A stretch of DNA of 64,000 nt from Erinaceus europaeus (GCF_950295315.1 NC_080168.1:70856008-70920007), one strand, 5' to 3'. Shown: positions 1 through 11,505, numbered from the stretch's first letter. Notes: generated by a model from the letters alone, not told the origin. Made by a program: numbers and translations.

Positions 1-299
1 TGGCTAACACATTTGAGGAGGTAAGAAATTGTACTTTTAAACATATTTAGGCTTGTAAACCAAAATTACCTCAAAAACAAATTTAAAATGTTAATTTTGA
101 AAAAGTAAAATCTTTATCCAGAAGAAAGTACCTAACATTCAGCATCAAATCAGCAAGTCTGAGTTATATCACTAGATTCATTACAAAAACTCAGTCTCTG
201 GGGTCATTTTATTTCCTTTGTAAAATGAGAAAGTTGAAAAAATTATTCTAATTCTAAAATTATATAATCCCTTTAAATTTGAAAGTCTCTCTCCCCCGC

Positions 300-425
300 C
301 TCCCCCCTCACCCCCCCCCCCCCCAGCACTGCTCAGCATTGGCTCATGGTGAACCTAGGACCTCTGGAACCTCAGGCATGAAAGTCTGACACATCAATCA
401 CAATGTCATTTCTCCAGAGGGGGGA
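300..425 (-). repeat. SINE-D copy
   Basis: Read on the minus strand it has the 'cctgag' to 'ggttc' B-box region and the 'gagcagtgct' 3' end. It abuts a 15-base C run at about 309-323. Confidence 0.6.
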
Positions 426-493
426 AAACATGCCAGATTTCACCTTATCCTATCACTAACTCAAGTTTCTTTTAAAAAGTTGTTTTCTGGGTA

Positions 494-691
494 TTTTTTT
501 TTTTATTTTTTACTTACTTCTTTGATAGAGACGGAGAGAAATTGAGGGGGAAGGGTGAGATAAGAAAGAGACTTCCAAACTGCTACACCATTTTCAAATC
601 TTTCCCCATATAGGTAGAGACTGGGGGCTTGAACCCAGCTCCTTGCACATTTTAACATGTGTGCTCAACCAGGTGCACCACCACCAGGCCT
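494..691 (-). repeat. SINE-B copy
   Basis: The minus strand has the 'ccaggtggtggtgcac' head, the B box 'gggttcaagcccc', a CT-rich centre and an A-rich tail (T run at 494-505). Confidence 0.75.
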
Positions 692-959
692 TAGCTCAAG
701 TTTCTGTATCCAATAGATCTTGCTTTTATTATGTATGTATCAGCCAAGTAATTGCTCACTGGAAATCAGTTGCCTGGGGAGGATTAGATTTCCAAAGAGC
801 ATAAAATTGACTTTTGAGCAACATGAGTACAATTAGACATGGTTTTTCTTGCGAACTGGTGACATTGTTAAGATAAATGTTCTTTCTTAAAGTTTTCTTA
901 AAAGCAGTTCCTTCTCTCAAGCTTATTTTGTTGCAAGAATGTAGTATAAGATACAAATA

Positions 960-1200
960 ACAGGGGCCAGGTGGTGTCTCACCTGGGAGAGGGCACACAT
1001 TACCATGTATAGGTTCAAGTCCCTGACCCTGCTTGCAGGGTGGAGAGGCCAGGGAGGGAAGTTTCATGAGCAGTGGAGCAGAGCTGCATGTGCCTTCTCT
1101 TTGTCTTTCTCCTTCTGTCTATCTCTCACCCTCTATAAAAAAATTATTTCAGTAATGATGGAATCATGCAGATACCAAGCTTCAGAAATAACCCTGGGAG
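960..1200 (+). repeat. SINE-B copy, diverged
   Basis: The 'ggggccaggtggtg' head and 'ggttcaagtccc' B box are present. It ends in a SINE-A-like 'aaataaccctggga' tail, so it may be a composite. Confidence 0.7.
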
Positions 1201-1204
1201 GGCA

Positions 1205-1311
1205 GGGGTAGAAAGCATAATGGTTATGCAAAGAGACTTGTGCCTGAGGCTCCAAAATATCTGGTTCAGTCACCTGCACCACCATAAACCAGAGCTGAGC
1301 AGTGCTCTGGT

Positions 1312-1314
<3 letters not shown>
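1205..1314 (+). repeat. SINE-D copy
   Basis: The 'agcataatggttatgc' A-box region and 'gctgagcagtgctctgg' end are intact. The tail runs directly into a TA microsatellite. Confidence 0.75.

Positions 1315-1352
<38 letters not shown>
1315..1352. repeat. (TA)n microsatellite
   Basis: About 19 uninterrupted AT dinucleotides grown from the SINE-D tail. Confidence 0.95.
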
Positions 1353-1356
<4 letters not shown>

Positions 1357-1504
1357 TAATTTAATTAAAAATAAAAAACTGCTACTGCAGAAATATCCCT
1401 GGGGACAAAAATAAATAAATAATATGCAAATAACATAATGAATGTTCATCAGCTGCTTCTGTTATGAGTAGTTTGGGAGGTAGCCTAAAGTTCTCTGTGG
1501 ATTT

Positions 1505-1703
1505 TCTTTCTTTTTATTTTATTTGATAGGACAGAAAGAAATTGAGAGGGGGGCAGAGAGAGAGAGAGAGAGACCTTCAGCATTCCTACAGCACTCATGA
1601 AGTCTTCCCCCCCACTCCCCCAGCAGATACTGTAGGTGGGGAGTGGGAGGTCAAACCCAGGTCCTGGTTACATGTGTGCTCAATCAGATGCTCAGACCCT
1701 CTC
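1505..1703 (-). repeat. SINE-B copy
   Basis: Minus-strand tRNA-like head near 1690, CT-rich centre read as 'gagagagaga' at 1555-1574, and an oligo-T start. Confidence 0.7.
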
Positions 1704-1823
1704 AATAGATTTTTTTATTAGTGATTTGATAATGATTAACAAGATTGTAAGATAACAGGGGTACAAATTCCATGCAGTTCCCACCACTAGAGTTCCACAT
1801 TCCATCCCCTCCACTGGAAACTA

Positions 1824-1888
1824 CCTTCTTTTTCTCCTTCTACTTCTCCTCTTCCTCCTCCTCCTCCTCCTCCTTCTCCTCCTTCTTC
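1824..1888. repeat. (CTC/CTT)n low-complexity tract
   Basis: Almost pure pyrimidine run, mostly CTC and CTT triplets. Confidence 0.9.
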
Positions 1889-1892
1889 GTCT

Positions 1893-2165
1893 TTTAATTG
1901 TCTTCAGGGTTATCACTGGGTCTCGATGCCAGCACTACAAATGGCTCCTGGCAGCCATTCCTCCCCTTTTTTTCTATTTTAATCTTCATTTGACAGAACA
2001 CACAGAGAAACTGAGGGGATGAAGAGAGGGAGGGAGAAAGACACCTGCAGAACTGCTTCACCACTCATGAAGCATCCTCACTGCAGGTGGGGAGTAGGGG
2101 CTTGAACCCAGATCTTTGTGCATGATTATATGTGCACTTAACTGAGTGAACCACTGCCCGGCCCC
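1893..2165 (-). repeat. SINE-A copy inside L1
   Basis: Minus-strand head 'ggccgggcagtggttcac', B box 'gggttcaagcccc' and the internal 'gccaggagccatttgtag' 3' part. Confidence 0.75.
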
Positions 2166-2755
2166 CAAGCTTTCCTATTGTTTATCCCTCTGGGAGTATG
2201 GACAAAAATTCTTAATGGGATGCAGAAGGTGGAAGGTCAAGCTTCTGTAACTGCTTCTCTGCTGGACATGGGCATAGGCAGGATGATCCATATTCCCAAC
2301 CTGTTTCTATCTTTCCCTAGTGGGGTTGGGCTCTGGGGAGGTGGGGTTCCAGGACACAGTGGTGAGGTCATCTTCCCAGGGAAGTCAAGATGGCATCATG
2401 ATAGAATCCGCAACTTGGTGACTGAAAGGCCCTCTCTGTGGATTTTCCAACCACAAAGGGGATAGTGCCCCTCACTCCCCCATTGCTCAGGAGTCATCTG
2501 TGTTCTGCTTAGTGCAACTACTTAGTTCCACTGAATGACTTTCTCCCAGAGCTCCACAGTTGAGATGGCAGCCTGAAATGTGACAGTTCCAGGACTACTT
2601 GTCCAATATCTCTGAGACTCAACCTGTCAAGCACAGTCAGTGACTTAATCTCCTGGGGCTTCTGTGAAGATTGACTGAGCTTCTTCTATGCGGTAATCAT
2701 TACATCTGTGCCAGCAACATGGTGTCACTTGTATTGGTCATTAAAAAAAATTCAT

Positions 2756-2968
2756 GGGGCCAGGTGGTGGTGCACCTCGTTGAGCGCACATTACAGTGCA
2801 CAAGGACCCGGGTTCAAGCCCCTGGTCCCCACATGCATAGGGAAAGCTTCATGAGTGGTGAAGCAGGGCTGCAGATGTCTCTCTGTGGCTCTCCCTGTCT
2901 ATCAACCCCTTCCCTCTCAATTTCTGACTGTCTCTATCTGATATATAAATAAAGATAATAATTTTTTT
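2756..2968 (+). repeat. SINE-B copy
   Basis: Well-kept head 'ggggccaggtggtggtgc', B box 'gggttcaagcccc', CT-rich block and an 'ataaataaagataa' tail. Confidence 0.85.
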
Positions 2969-2979
2969 TTAATTCACTT

Positions 2980-3200
2980 AGGGGGTTCAAGTGGTAGTGC
3001 ACCTGGTTGAACACACATGTTACCATGAGCAAGGACCTGGGTTCAAGCTCCTAGTCCCCGCCTGCTGAAGTTTCACAAGTGGTGAAATAGTGCTAGAGAT
3101 ATTTCTTCATCTCTCCCTCTCTACCTCCCCACCTCTCTCAATTTCTCTCTGTCCTATCAAAACAAAATATAATAAATAATAATTTAAAAATAAAATAAAA
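2980..3200 (+). repeat. SINE-B copy
   Basis: Second SINE-B directly after the previous one in the same direction, with B box 'gggttcaagctcc' and an A/T-rich tail. Confidence 0.8.
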
Positions 3201-3202
3201 AT

Positions 3203-3342
3203 TCATTTATTTTATGAAAGAGACAAGAGACCCAAGCACTGCTCAGTTCTGGTATATATGGTGACAGGCATGGAACCTGGGGCCTTAGGTTTCCAAGTCT
3301 TATTCTAACGCATGACAACTGAGCTATCACACCTGTCAATGT
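3203..3342 (-). repeat. SINE-C/D-like copy, diverged
   Basis: The minus strand reads a degraded tRNA head ('agctcagttgtcatgc') and 'gagcagtgcttgg'. The family is uncertain because it mixes features of two groups. Confidence 0.5.
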
Positions 3343-3344
3343 CC

Positions 3345-4228
3345 ACCATGTTTTTTTCATCATATTTTAGTTCTAGAAGAAAATTTTTAATTTATGCTAG
3401 TTTGTTCTACAATGCATTTGCAGAATTCCATATTAAAAGTCATCATGAAAGTCATCATGAAAAGTCATCATGAAAGTCTTACAATTTTGAGTTGAATTAA
3501 GTAGTCATTTAAAAATAAAATTCACTTCCAGAGAATTCATACTTACCTATTTCTGTATATAATGTTCAAAAGGCTCATCTCTCTCACCACTAGGACAAAT
3601 ATTAGAATAATAATACTTTTCCTTTTTATTCACATCACACTTCTTTTCCCAGAGTTTGATGTATTTTTCATAAGTGTTTTCTTTAAATAGCTCACCTACA
3701 GGAAATAATCCTGGTTAAAACATGATGTGTTTTATAGGAAACAATAATTACAATGTAGCTTTACAACCTTAAACTTTATTGAGGGTTAAAGTACATACAC
3801 TTTGTCATTTTCAGTATTATTTTTAAAAGCATCACATTTTAAGATAAAAATTTACTATTAATTATTATTATTAGCAATAATAATTATAATTATAATCATT
3901 AGTCCATGGCAGCTGTTCAGAGGAATCAGAGACTCAATAACTTCTCCAAACTTAGTAGTATTTTATGCATCCTATAATTTTTAAATACTGAAAATAGACT
4001 TAAATACTGATAATTCTACATTCATTTAGTTAATACTAGTGTGATGTAATAGATTTCTCTCCTACTTAAGCCATTTCTTCCAGTTTTACATATAGCAATT
4101 ATTCAAAACTCTGTAGTAAGTCATACCAGAGCTGGAGTAAAATAGCCTAATTAACATTCTTAACCCTAGTGTGTGTGTCTGCTTCCTAAAAAGTATTGTG
4201 TGTACAATATCTATAAATGTTCTTATTA
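3345..4228. other. AT-rich intergenic stretch, no gene seen
   Basis: No exon, RNA gene or young repeat is recognisable. It contains a small tandem array at 3435-3477 and AT-rich simple sequence near 3860-3900. Confidence 0.5.
3435..3477. repeat. Short tandem array, about 13-bp unit
   Basis: Four imperfect copies of 'aaagtcatcatga' in a row. Confidence 0.85.
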
Positions 4229-4229
4229 T

Positions 4230-4385
4230 GGGGCTGGTGAGACACTATAATGGTTCTGCAAAAGTCTTTCATACCTGAGGCTCTGAGGTCCCAGGTTCAA
4301 TCCAAAGCAGAACTGAGCAAGATTCTGGTCTTTTGCTCTCTGTGTCTTTCTCTCTCTGTATGTGTCTGATTAAAATAAACAAAAT
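4230..4385 (+). repeat. SINE-D copy
   Basis: The 'cactataatggttctgc' head and 'cccaggttcaatcc' B box are followed by a CT-rich block and 'attaaaataaac' tail. Confidence 0.7.
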
Positions 4386-4399
4386 AAATTTATTTTAAT

Positions 4400-4759
4400 T
4401 TTTTATTTGTAATTATTAGTAGTAGTTTATAAGATTGTAAATAAGCACAAGATTACAGTGTAAGGTAAATATCACACCCACCACCAAAGTTCTGTATCCC
4501 CACCCTCCCAAAAATAACGACCACAGTTCTCACAAGTCTTAGAATTTGTTTGCTTCCGGTTTTTTTGTTCTTCCCCAAGTTCATGTGTATCAGAGCTCAA
4601 GATTCCACTTATAGTTAATCTGGTAGTTGTCTCATCTCTTTTACTTATTTCGCTAAGCATAATCACCTCCAGCTCCAACCATTTTGTCCCAAAGGACACA
4701 ACATCATCTTTTTTGATTGCAGAATAGTATTCCTGTTGACATATAATTTTGTAAATCAA
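4400..4759 (-). pseudogene. L1 3' end with ORF2 C-terminus remnant
   Basis: On the minus strand (4472-4759) an open frame matches the extreme C-terminus of L1 ORF2p. 'EYYSAIKKDD' is followed by 'LSEIS', as in the copies at 45142-45660 and 23795-24100. Typical L1 3'-UTR sequence and an A-rich end lie at 4400-4470. Confidence 0.75.
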
Positions 4760-4789
4760 TATTAAATCACTATTAATTTTTTTAAAAAA

Positions 4790-5390
4790 GAATGATAGTC
4801 TATTTCTTTGCCAATTGTCGAATTGCTCTGGATAAAACTTTTAATATTAAATTAAATAGTAGTAGTTAGAGTAAGCAGCTTTTATCTTGTTCTAATTTTA
4901 AAGACTAAATTTTCAGGTTTTTTTCACCACTGACTATAACATTAGGTGTAGGTTTAGAATTTATGTCCATTATCATATTAAGTTATACTCCTGCCATTCC
5001 CGTTTTACTGAGAGTTTATAACATGAAGTGCTGAGTCTTGTCAAATGCTCATTTAGCACCTATTACTGTTACATGCATTTTGTCTTTCTTTTTATTAATG
5101 TGGTGTTTTGGACTGACTCACTGCATTTACAGAACCATCTTTATGTCCCTGGAATAAGCCCCACTTGATTATGCTGTATTTTTTTTAATTCAAGTTGCTA
5201 ATGTTCTTATTGAGAATGTTATAGAATTTCTATCCCTACTTCTTACCACAATTTCAAGTGGGAACTCTGTGTTATCTGATATAACTGTAGCCGCCTTTTC
5301 AAAGGTATCATTTGCTTGTAAGATTGTTTTCCCACCATAACTTTGAGCCCATATTTGTCTTGTAAGCTATCAGCAGATTTTCTAGTTAAT
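4790..5390 (-). repeat. Old L1 fragment, reverse transcriptase region
   Basis: Around 5140-5210 the minus strand gives broken L1-RT-like sequence (an 'ILNK'-like stretch, then 'GLIPG'). Many stops and frame changes mark an ancient copy. Confidence 0.5.
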
Positions 5391-5787
5391 CATCATGGTG
5401 TACCCTCCCCCCACCCCCCTCCTACAGCCCCAAGAAAGCTGTAGTTAATTATGCCAAACAAAATCGTGTAGACAATTTAAATTCATGTTTTCAACAGGCC
5501 TTCCACCTCTAGGTCTACTCCCATTTTACATGGCTCTTCAAATTATCTATATTCTTCAGCATGGAATTCCTATCTTCAGGTATGTGGGAAATCTATACCT
5601 TCCCACTTACGGGGGCGGGGACGGGGGAGGGGGGGCTGCAAAAGTGAGATGCTTGTGTGCTAGCGCCACCTATTGCTGAAAAATATATGAGACTGTCTCT
5701 TGCGGTTGGGATTTGAGATTAGTAGTAGTGGCTTTAAATCTGGAATGAAATGGTAGTTATACTGACACTTTTTCTTTTTAAATTAAA
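5391..5787. other. Intergenic stretch, no gene seen
   Basis: Mixed sequence with C-rich (5406-5423) and G-rich (5610-5635) runs. No repeat family or exon recognised. Confidence 0.4.
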
Positions 5788-6092
5788 GGGGGGAGTCGGG
5801 CGGTGGCGCACCGGGTTAAGTGTACACAGTACAAGCGCAAGGACCCAGGCAAGAATCCGGGTTGGAGACCTCGCTTTCCACCTATGGGGGGATGCCTCAC
5901 AAGCAGGGAAGCAGATCTGCACCTCTATCCTCTCCCTCTCTCTCCCTCTCTCCCCGTCTCCCCCTCTCCTTCTCTCTCGTTCTATCTCCCCTTTCCCTCT
6001 CAATTTCTCTGTCTCTATTCAATAAAATGGAAAAAATGGCCACCAGCAGCAGTAGGTTCATGGTGCCGGCACTGAGCCCCAGTGATATCCTA
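5788..6092 (+). repeat. SINE-A copy
   Basis: Clear 'gagtcgggcggtggcgca' head, CT-rich block at 5925-6010 and the tail motif 'cactgagccccagtga'. Confidence 0.85.
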
Positions 6093-6195
6093 TTGAATCA
6101 TAGAACCAGAATTTTATTTTTTATCTCTTAAAAAACACTACCATGGTAGAAGATCGGAATATTTTGTATAAATAGGGCCATAAAAGAATATTCAG

Positions 6196-6355
6196 GGCTG
6201 GGGAGATAGTATAGCAAGTTATGCAAAAGACTTTCTTTCATACCTGAGACTCCAAAGTCCTAGATTCAGTCCCCAGCACCACCATAAACCATAGCTGAGC
6301 AGTGCTCTGTGTGTGTGTATGTGTTTCTCAGCATCTCACTCATTAAAATAATAAG
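6196..6355 (+). repeat. SINE-D copy
   Basis: 'ggggagatagtatagcaagttatgc' type head (A-box region), B-box region 'agattcagtccccagc', and 'gctgagcagtgctctg'. Confidence 0.7.
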
Positions 6356-6361
6356 AATAAA

Positions 6362-6490
6362 TAGGGCTAGAATGATAATGTAGTGGTTATGCAAAAAGAG
6401 CTTTATGCCTGAGGCATAAAAGGTCTTAAATTCAATCCCCCACACCATTATAAGCCAGAGATGAGTAGTGCTCTGGTATTTTAAAAAATA
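6362..6490 (+). repeat. SINE-D copy
   Basis: Second head-to-tail SINE-D: 'gtagtggttatgc', then 'aaattcaatccccc' and 'gtagtgctctgg'. Confidence 0.7.
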
Positions 6491-6574
6491 ATATAAATAA
6501 ATATTTAGTTGGACTAAATTTATAATAATAGTGTAAGCTCATATTCCTAGAATATAAATGTGGTTAAGATTTGA

Positions 6575-6758
6575 TTTTTTTAATTATATTTATTTATTTT
6601 TGCATAGAGACAGAAATCCAGAGAGAAGGGGAGGAGATAGAGGTGAAGAGAGACACCTGTAGACCTTCTTCACCACTAGTGAAGCTCCTCCCACCTCCCC
6701 CAGGTTCTTGCATGTTACCATGTGCACTCCACAGAGTGAGTCACCACCCAGCTCCAAG
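6575..6758 (-). repeat. SINE-B copy
   Basis: The minus strand has the 'ggagctgggtggtgac' head. The B-box area is shortened. A-rich tail is at the low-coordinate side. Confidence 0.7.
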
Positions 6759-6771
6759 ATTCAATTTTTTA

Positions 6772-6922
6772 TTAAATATTTTATTTATTTATTAATGAGA
6801 GGAAAAGGAGAGAGAGAAAGAACCAGACATCATTCTGGTACATGTGCTGCCAGGGATTAAACTCAGAACCTCATGCTTGAGAGACCAACGTTTTATCCAC
6901 TGTGCCACCTCCTGGACCACCC
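6772..6922 (-). repeat. SINE-C copy
   Basis: Minus-strand head 'ggtccaggaggtggcacag', 'gaactcagaacctcatgc' complement and a (TTTA)n-type tail. Confidence 0.85.
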
Positions 6923-7035
6923 AAGATTAAATTTTTTAATTAGCTAAATAATTAAGTAGACATTTATCTGTAAATGAGATCATCGGTGTCAATTTAAACC
7001 TTTTTTTGTTGTCCCCTGATAGAGACAGAAAAGTA

Positions 7036-7245
7036 GGGGCCAGGTGGTAACACACCTAGTTGAGCACACACATGTGCAAGGACCTGGGTTCAAATCTCCA
7101 GTCCCCACCTTCAGAGGGGAAGTTTGACAAGTGAAGTGATGCTGTAGGTATCTTCTCTCTCTCTCCCTCTCTACCTCTCCCTTCCTTTTCAATTTGTCTG
7201 TATCCAAAATTAATAAAAATAAAATAAATAATTAAAAAATAAATT
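7036..7245 (+). repeat. SINE-B copy
   Basis: 'ggggccaggtggtaac' head, B box 'gggttcaaatctcc' and an 'aataaataatt' tail. It was followed at once by a SINE-A. Confidence 0.8.
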
Positions 7246-7247
7246 TA

Positions 7248-7552
7248 GGGAGTGGGGTGGTGGCACAGTGGATTAAGCTTATGTGGCGCGAAGCACAAGG
7301 ACCAGCATGAGGATCCCGGGGTCTAGCCCCTGGTTCCCCATCTGCAGGGGAGTCACTTCACAGGTGGTGAAGCAGGTCTGCAGGTGTCGATCTTTCTCTG
7401 CCCCTCTTTCTTCCCCTCCTCTTGCTATTTCTCTCTGTTCTATCAACAACTACGACATCAATGACAACAACAATAATAACTACAACAACAATAAAAAACA
7501 ACAAAGGCAACAAAAGGGAAAATAAATAAATATTTTAAAAAATAAAATAAAT
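7248..7552 (+). repeat. SINE-A copy
   Basis: Head 'ggtggtggcacagtggatt', CT-rich block, AAC/AAT-rich spacer and 'ggcaacaaaagggaaaat' end. It lacks the 'gagccccag' extension. Confidence 0.85.
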
Positions 7553-7562
7553 TTAAAAGAAA

Positions 7563-7732
7563 GACTTTTAAAAAGAGAGAAACAGAGGGGAAGAGTCACT
7601 TGCAGCACTGCTTCACCACTCGTAAAGCTTCACCCCTGAAGGTGGAGACCTGGAGCCTAAACCCAGGTCCTCAGGCATGTGCATGAGCACATGTGTGTTC
7701 AGCCAGGTGCACCACTGCCCAACTCCTCAGTT
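7563..7732 (-). repeat. SINE-B copy
   Basis: The minus strand shows 'gggcagtggtgcacctgg' head and 'gggtttaggctccagg' B-box region. Confidence 0.75.
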
Positions 7733-8098
7733 TAAATGTGAAGGTATTTAATATTGCTACAAGTCTCCAACTATAATAACAGAAGTGCATATTGACAATT
7801 TCTTCCCATTTAAGTTCCAAGATTTGGTTGAAAATACAATTTTAAGGCTATAATTTCAAAACAAAGCTTCTCATTATGGCTGCCTTCAGAATTCATACAC
7901 AACAAAACAACCAAGGAATGCTTCCATTCTTAATCTCCACATCCAGGAGCTTCAAATGTTTAGGAAGAAAAAGTGAGGGGATTGGGATTTTTAGAAAAGA
8001 TGAAAAGACTCTCAGGTTGTTAACAAATCTTCATAAAGCTCTAGCTTCTAATGGAGCTGGGAACTGAACCTGGGACCCCCAGATATAAAGGTTTTTGC
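7733..8098. other. Intergenic stretch, no gene seen
   Basis: Unassigned AT-rich sequence. The 63-codon open frame at 7876-8067 shows no recognisable protein. Confidence 0.4.
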
Positions 8099-8398
8099 AG
8101 GGGGTCGGGCGGTGGCGCAGTGGGTTAAGCACATGTGGCGCAAAGTGCAAGGACCGGCATAAGGATCCCTGATCGAGCCCCCAGCTCCCCACCTGCAGGG
8201 GAGTCGCTTCACAGATGGTGAAGCAGGTCTGCAGGTGTCTATCTTTCTCTCCCCCTCTCTGTCTTCCCCTCCTCTCTCCATTTCTCTCTGTCTTATCCAG
8301 CAACGAACAACATCAACAATGGCAATAATAATAACCACAAAGAGGCTACAACAACAAGGGCAACAAAAGGGAAAAATTTTTTTAAATTTTTTAAAAAG
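8099..8398 (+). repeat. SINE-A copy
   Basis: Near-consensus head 'ggtcgggcggtggcgcag', long CT block, AAC-rich spacer and 'ggcaacaaaagggaaaa' tail. Confidence 0.9.
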
Positions 8399-8404
8399 TA
8401 GTAA

Positions 8405-9475
8405 TAGTAGGGACTGCCCCATTCTCTGAAGGGAGGCTGGGTCAGTCTACTCTCCCACTCGAGGAAGGCTAGTTCTGGAATGAGTGTAGCCTAGAATGTT
8501 CCCAGCTGTGACCATGAACTGCAAGATCAAACTAACAGGGACTCAGAGGTTACACAGTCTCCTGTGCTAAATTTGAATATATATGGGTCCTAGGTCAGAT
8601 CAAAGGGGTAAACAGTTAATTGTATTTATATGTTTTTATCATGTTTGGGAGCTGCTCTGTGCCCTAATCCAACTTTCAAGCCCTATTCTTAACTCTGACA
8701 CTATCTTCACAGACAATTTTTTAGTCCACCTCCATGTTAGCTAGTAAGCTCAAGCAAAAATTACAAGTCATGGGACCCTAGAAACATAACTAAAATAGGC
8801 TTCCTAGCTTCTTTCTACCCTAAGATCCCTATTCTCATCTGGTCTCTTCCTACCTTTTGGTTCCTTTTTATTACACATTTTGTCCTGCTTTATATCTTAC
8901 TGCCTTTCAGTCACCAACCTGCAGATGCAGCTCTGATTCCATCTTGAACTCCTTTAGCAGATGACCTCACCAGTGTGTCCTAGAGCCTTACATCTCCAGA
9001 GCCCTACACCACTAGGGAAAGACAGAAACATGTTGGGGGTATAGATCAACATGCCAACATCCATGTCTAACAAAGAAGTAATTACAGAAGCCAAAACTCC
9101 TTCCTTCTGTTCTCCAAAAAGAATTTTGGTCCATAGTCCCAGAGGAGAAGAAATATTAGGAGATGACCAGAGACCCTGAAACCCAATGCCATCAATACCT
9201 AGAGAGAGAAGAGGGAAAAAAGAAGGACATTCAGAAGTAGTCATAGGTATAGGTATGACTTAGAAAGGAAGAAAAGGCAGGACCATAGAATGGACAAATA
9301 TAGAAATAACAGTCAACCCATATCTGTGATTTTGGGAGAGCCTTTGCAGTTTCCAACGGAGATAATGGGGACACAGAACTCTAGTGGTGGGACTGGTGGA
9401 ACTGATACCTTTGTTATCTCATCATTCTATGAATCAATATTAAATTATTAATAATAAATAAATTAAATTAACCCA
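8405..9475 (+). repeat. L1 3'-UTR fragment
   Basis: A plus-strand version of the element also seen at 28705-29610 (minus). It ends in 'aatcaatattaaatt' plus an A-rich tail near 9450-9475. No ORF2 coding part is retained. Confidence 0.75.
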
Positions 9476-10190
9476 GAGCATTCAACAATGAGCCTTGATA
9501 AAATCCTTCAATAGGAAGAATTCCTTCAACCAATAACTAATTCTTTAAACAAATACTTGGGGTGAGGGGTGGGAACACAAATTTAACAGGATTAGAATGA
9601 AGGGTTTAAGCCAATTAGTTGAATTAAAATGCAGTTGCCAGCAGGCATACAGAATTGCCCCCAACCTTCTTCTCTGACTGGTTCTCAGAATGCTGACTCT
9701 AGGTTGTTTGGAAAAGATCAACTGTCCCAATGCATTTGTAACCTCCTAGGGGATATGCAAATGTCATTTGGAAGCCCTTTGATCACTTAATATATTTCTC
9801 CTTTGCTTTGGGGCTCAAAGAGAAGGGGTGACAGAGTGGCCTGGAAAGGGAAGGAAGGAGAGAGGAGAATGGAGGTTGAGTAGAGGGGGCAGGAGGGCAG
9901 AGAAGGCAGAGACAGCAACTTGAAAGGACCAGAGTGATTTACAATCTGTTGGGTGTCCAGGGTGCCCATCACCCTGCCCTAAGGGCCTGGGTCATCTTTG
10001 ATCTTCCTCACAGCTCATCCCATCTGCTCCCTGGAGGAGTTGGAAAGACCAGGGGGTGTTGGAGAGATCTCATTCCTTCAGAGATGTCATTCCTTCTGCA
10101 TTCAGTGTAATCCCACTTCCCTGCACCTTTTACTGGGGCTGGAAAATCAGTGGCATGGATATAGATTGATGAATATAGATACTTAAAGAA
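9476..10190. other. Intergenic stretch, no gene seen
   Basis: Unique-looking sequence with a G/A-rich block at 9840-9920. No exon is recognised on either strand. Confidence 0.4.
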
Positions 10191-10559
10191 GTTGTTGTGG
10201 GGTAAACTGAGTCCTCCAAAGGAAAAAAAAAATGTGCAGGGTACAGTCCCCAGGGCTGGTGGTTGCAAAAGGGAAACAAAGTCTTTGCAGATAGAATCCA
10301 GTTTAGATGAGATCACACCACATGAACTCGAATCCTCAGCCAATGGTCGTGAGCTTGTAAGAGGGAGAAGAGAAGATCTAGGCAGAGCAGCACTGACACA
10401 CACAGAGGGCACCCAGCCAGGTGCTAAGAGAACCAGAGATGGAAGAGGTACACAGCCAGTGGATAGAGAGTCACCATCAGCCATAAGAAGGTAAGAAGAA
10501 GGACCCCCAGGGCCAACTTGGCCCCGCTGAGTCCTTAACTGCAAGCTTCTTTATTTTTA

Positions 10560-11030
10560 AAGCTTTACTTAGTGAAGCTGGAAAGTGATGCATTCCAGTA
10601 GAACACACATATTATTACTATGTGCCAGGACCAAGGTTCAAACCTCTGGTCCTCACCTATGGGAGTAAAGATTTATAAGTAATGAAACAATGTTGCAGGT
10701 GTCTCTCTTTCTCTCCCTCCTGTGTATCTCCCTTCCCCTCTGTGTCTATCCAGAAAAGAAAAGAAGAGAAGAGAGGAGAGGGGAGAGAGGAGGGGGGAGG
10801 GGAGGGGAGGGGAGGGGAGGGGGAGGGGAGGGGAGAGGAGAGGGGAGGGGAGGGGAGGGGAGGGGAGGGGAGGGGAGAAGAGGGGAGGGGAGGGGAGGGG
10901 AGGGGAGGAGAGGGGAGGGGAGGAGAGGGGAGGGGAGGAGAGGAGAGGAAAAGGGAAGAAGTCTGTTAGGAGCAGTTGACTTGCTGTGCAGTCACTGAGC
11001 CCCAGAGATAACCCTGGTGCAAAAAAAAAA
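10560..11030 (+). repeat. SINE-B/A-type copy enlarged by a purine repeat
   Basis: The head and CT-rich block lie at 10565-10750. A 208-base purine array follows, then the normal SINE 3' end 'cactgagccccagagata' at about 10994-11011 and an A run. Confidence 0.65.
10751..10958. repeat. (GGGGA)n purine array
   Basis: About 208 bases of G and A only on this strand, mostly 'ggggaggggag' units. It has strong potential for G-quadruplex or triplex structure. Open frames through it are artefacts of low complexity. Confidence 0.95.
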
Positions 11031-11072
11031 AATCTATTCCATTTTTTTTAAATAACAAGCTCAGTTTTCTTT

Positions 11073-11361
11073 TTTTTTAATATTTATTTAATTTATTTAT
11101 TTATTTATTCCCTTTTGTTGCCCTTGTTTTATTGTTGTAGTTATTATTGTTGTTGTCGTTGTTGGATCGGACAGAGAGAAATGGAGAGAGGAGGGGAAGA
11201 CAGAGAGGAGGAGAGAAAGACAGACACCTGCAGACCTACTTCACCGCCTGTGAAGCAACTCCCCTGCAGGTGGGGAGCCGGGGTTCGAACCGGGATCCTT
11301 ATGCCGGTCCTTGCACTTTGCGCCACCTGCGCTTAACCCGCTGCGCTACAGCCCGACTCCC
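11073..11361 (-). repeat. SINE-A copy
   Basis: Minus-strand head 'gagtcgggctgtagcgcag', B box 'ggttcgaaccccgg' and (TTTA)n tail at 11080-11110. Confidence 0.9.
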
Positions 11362-11367
11362 TCCATT

Positions 11368-11505
11368 TTTATTTTAAGAGCTGGAGAACAAAAGACCAGG
11401 GCTCTCCCACATAGGGACAGCAGAAATTGAACCTGAGCCTTCTAGAGTCTTGGGCCTGCAAGAAGTGTGGTCTAGCATTGATCTCCAATCTCTCACTGTA
11501 AGATC
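11368..11505 (-). repeat. Diverged SINE
   Basis: Degraded minus-strand tRNA-like segment ('ggttcaatttctgctg' reading right to left). Family unclear. Confidence 0.4.

Larger units (their letters stand above)
1708..2650 (-). repeat. L1 3'-UTR fragment, interrupted by a SINE
   Basis: The same 3'-terminal sequence recurs at 8405-9475, 28705-29610 and 43797-44900, ending on the minus strand in 'ggtgggaactgcatgg' and an A-rich tail. SINE-A sits inside at 1893-2165, next to a CTC-rich tract. Confidence 0.75.

Noticed and set aside
3435..3477. Possible CRISPR-like or regular spaced repeat
   Set aside because: The units are directly adjacent without spacers and the DNA is mammalian. It is an ordinary tandem repeat.
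10008..10544. 178-codon minus-strand open frame
   Set aside because: No recognisable domain. It spans a likely ancient repeat and shows no supporting splice or start context.
10682..10998. Three overlapping Glu/Gly/Arg-rich open frames
   Set aside because: They exist only because the purine array contains no stop codons.
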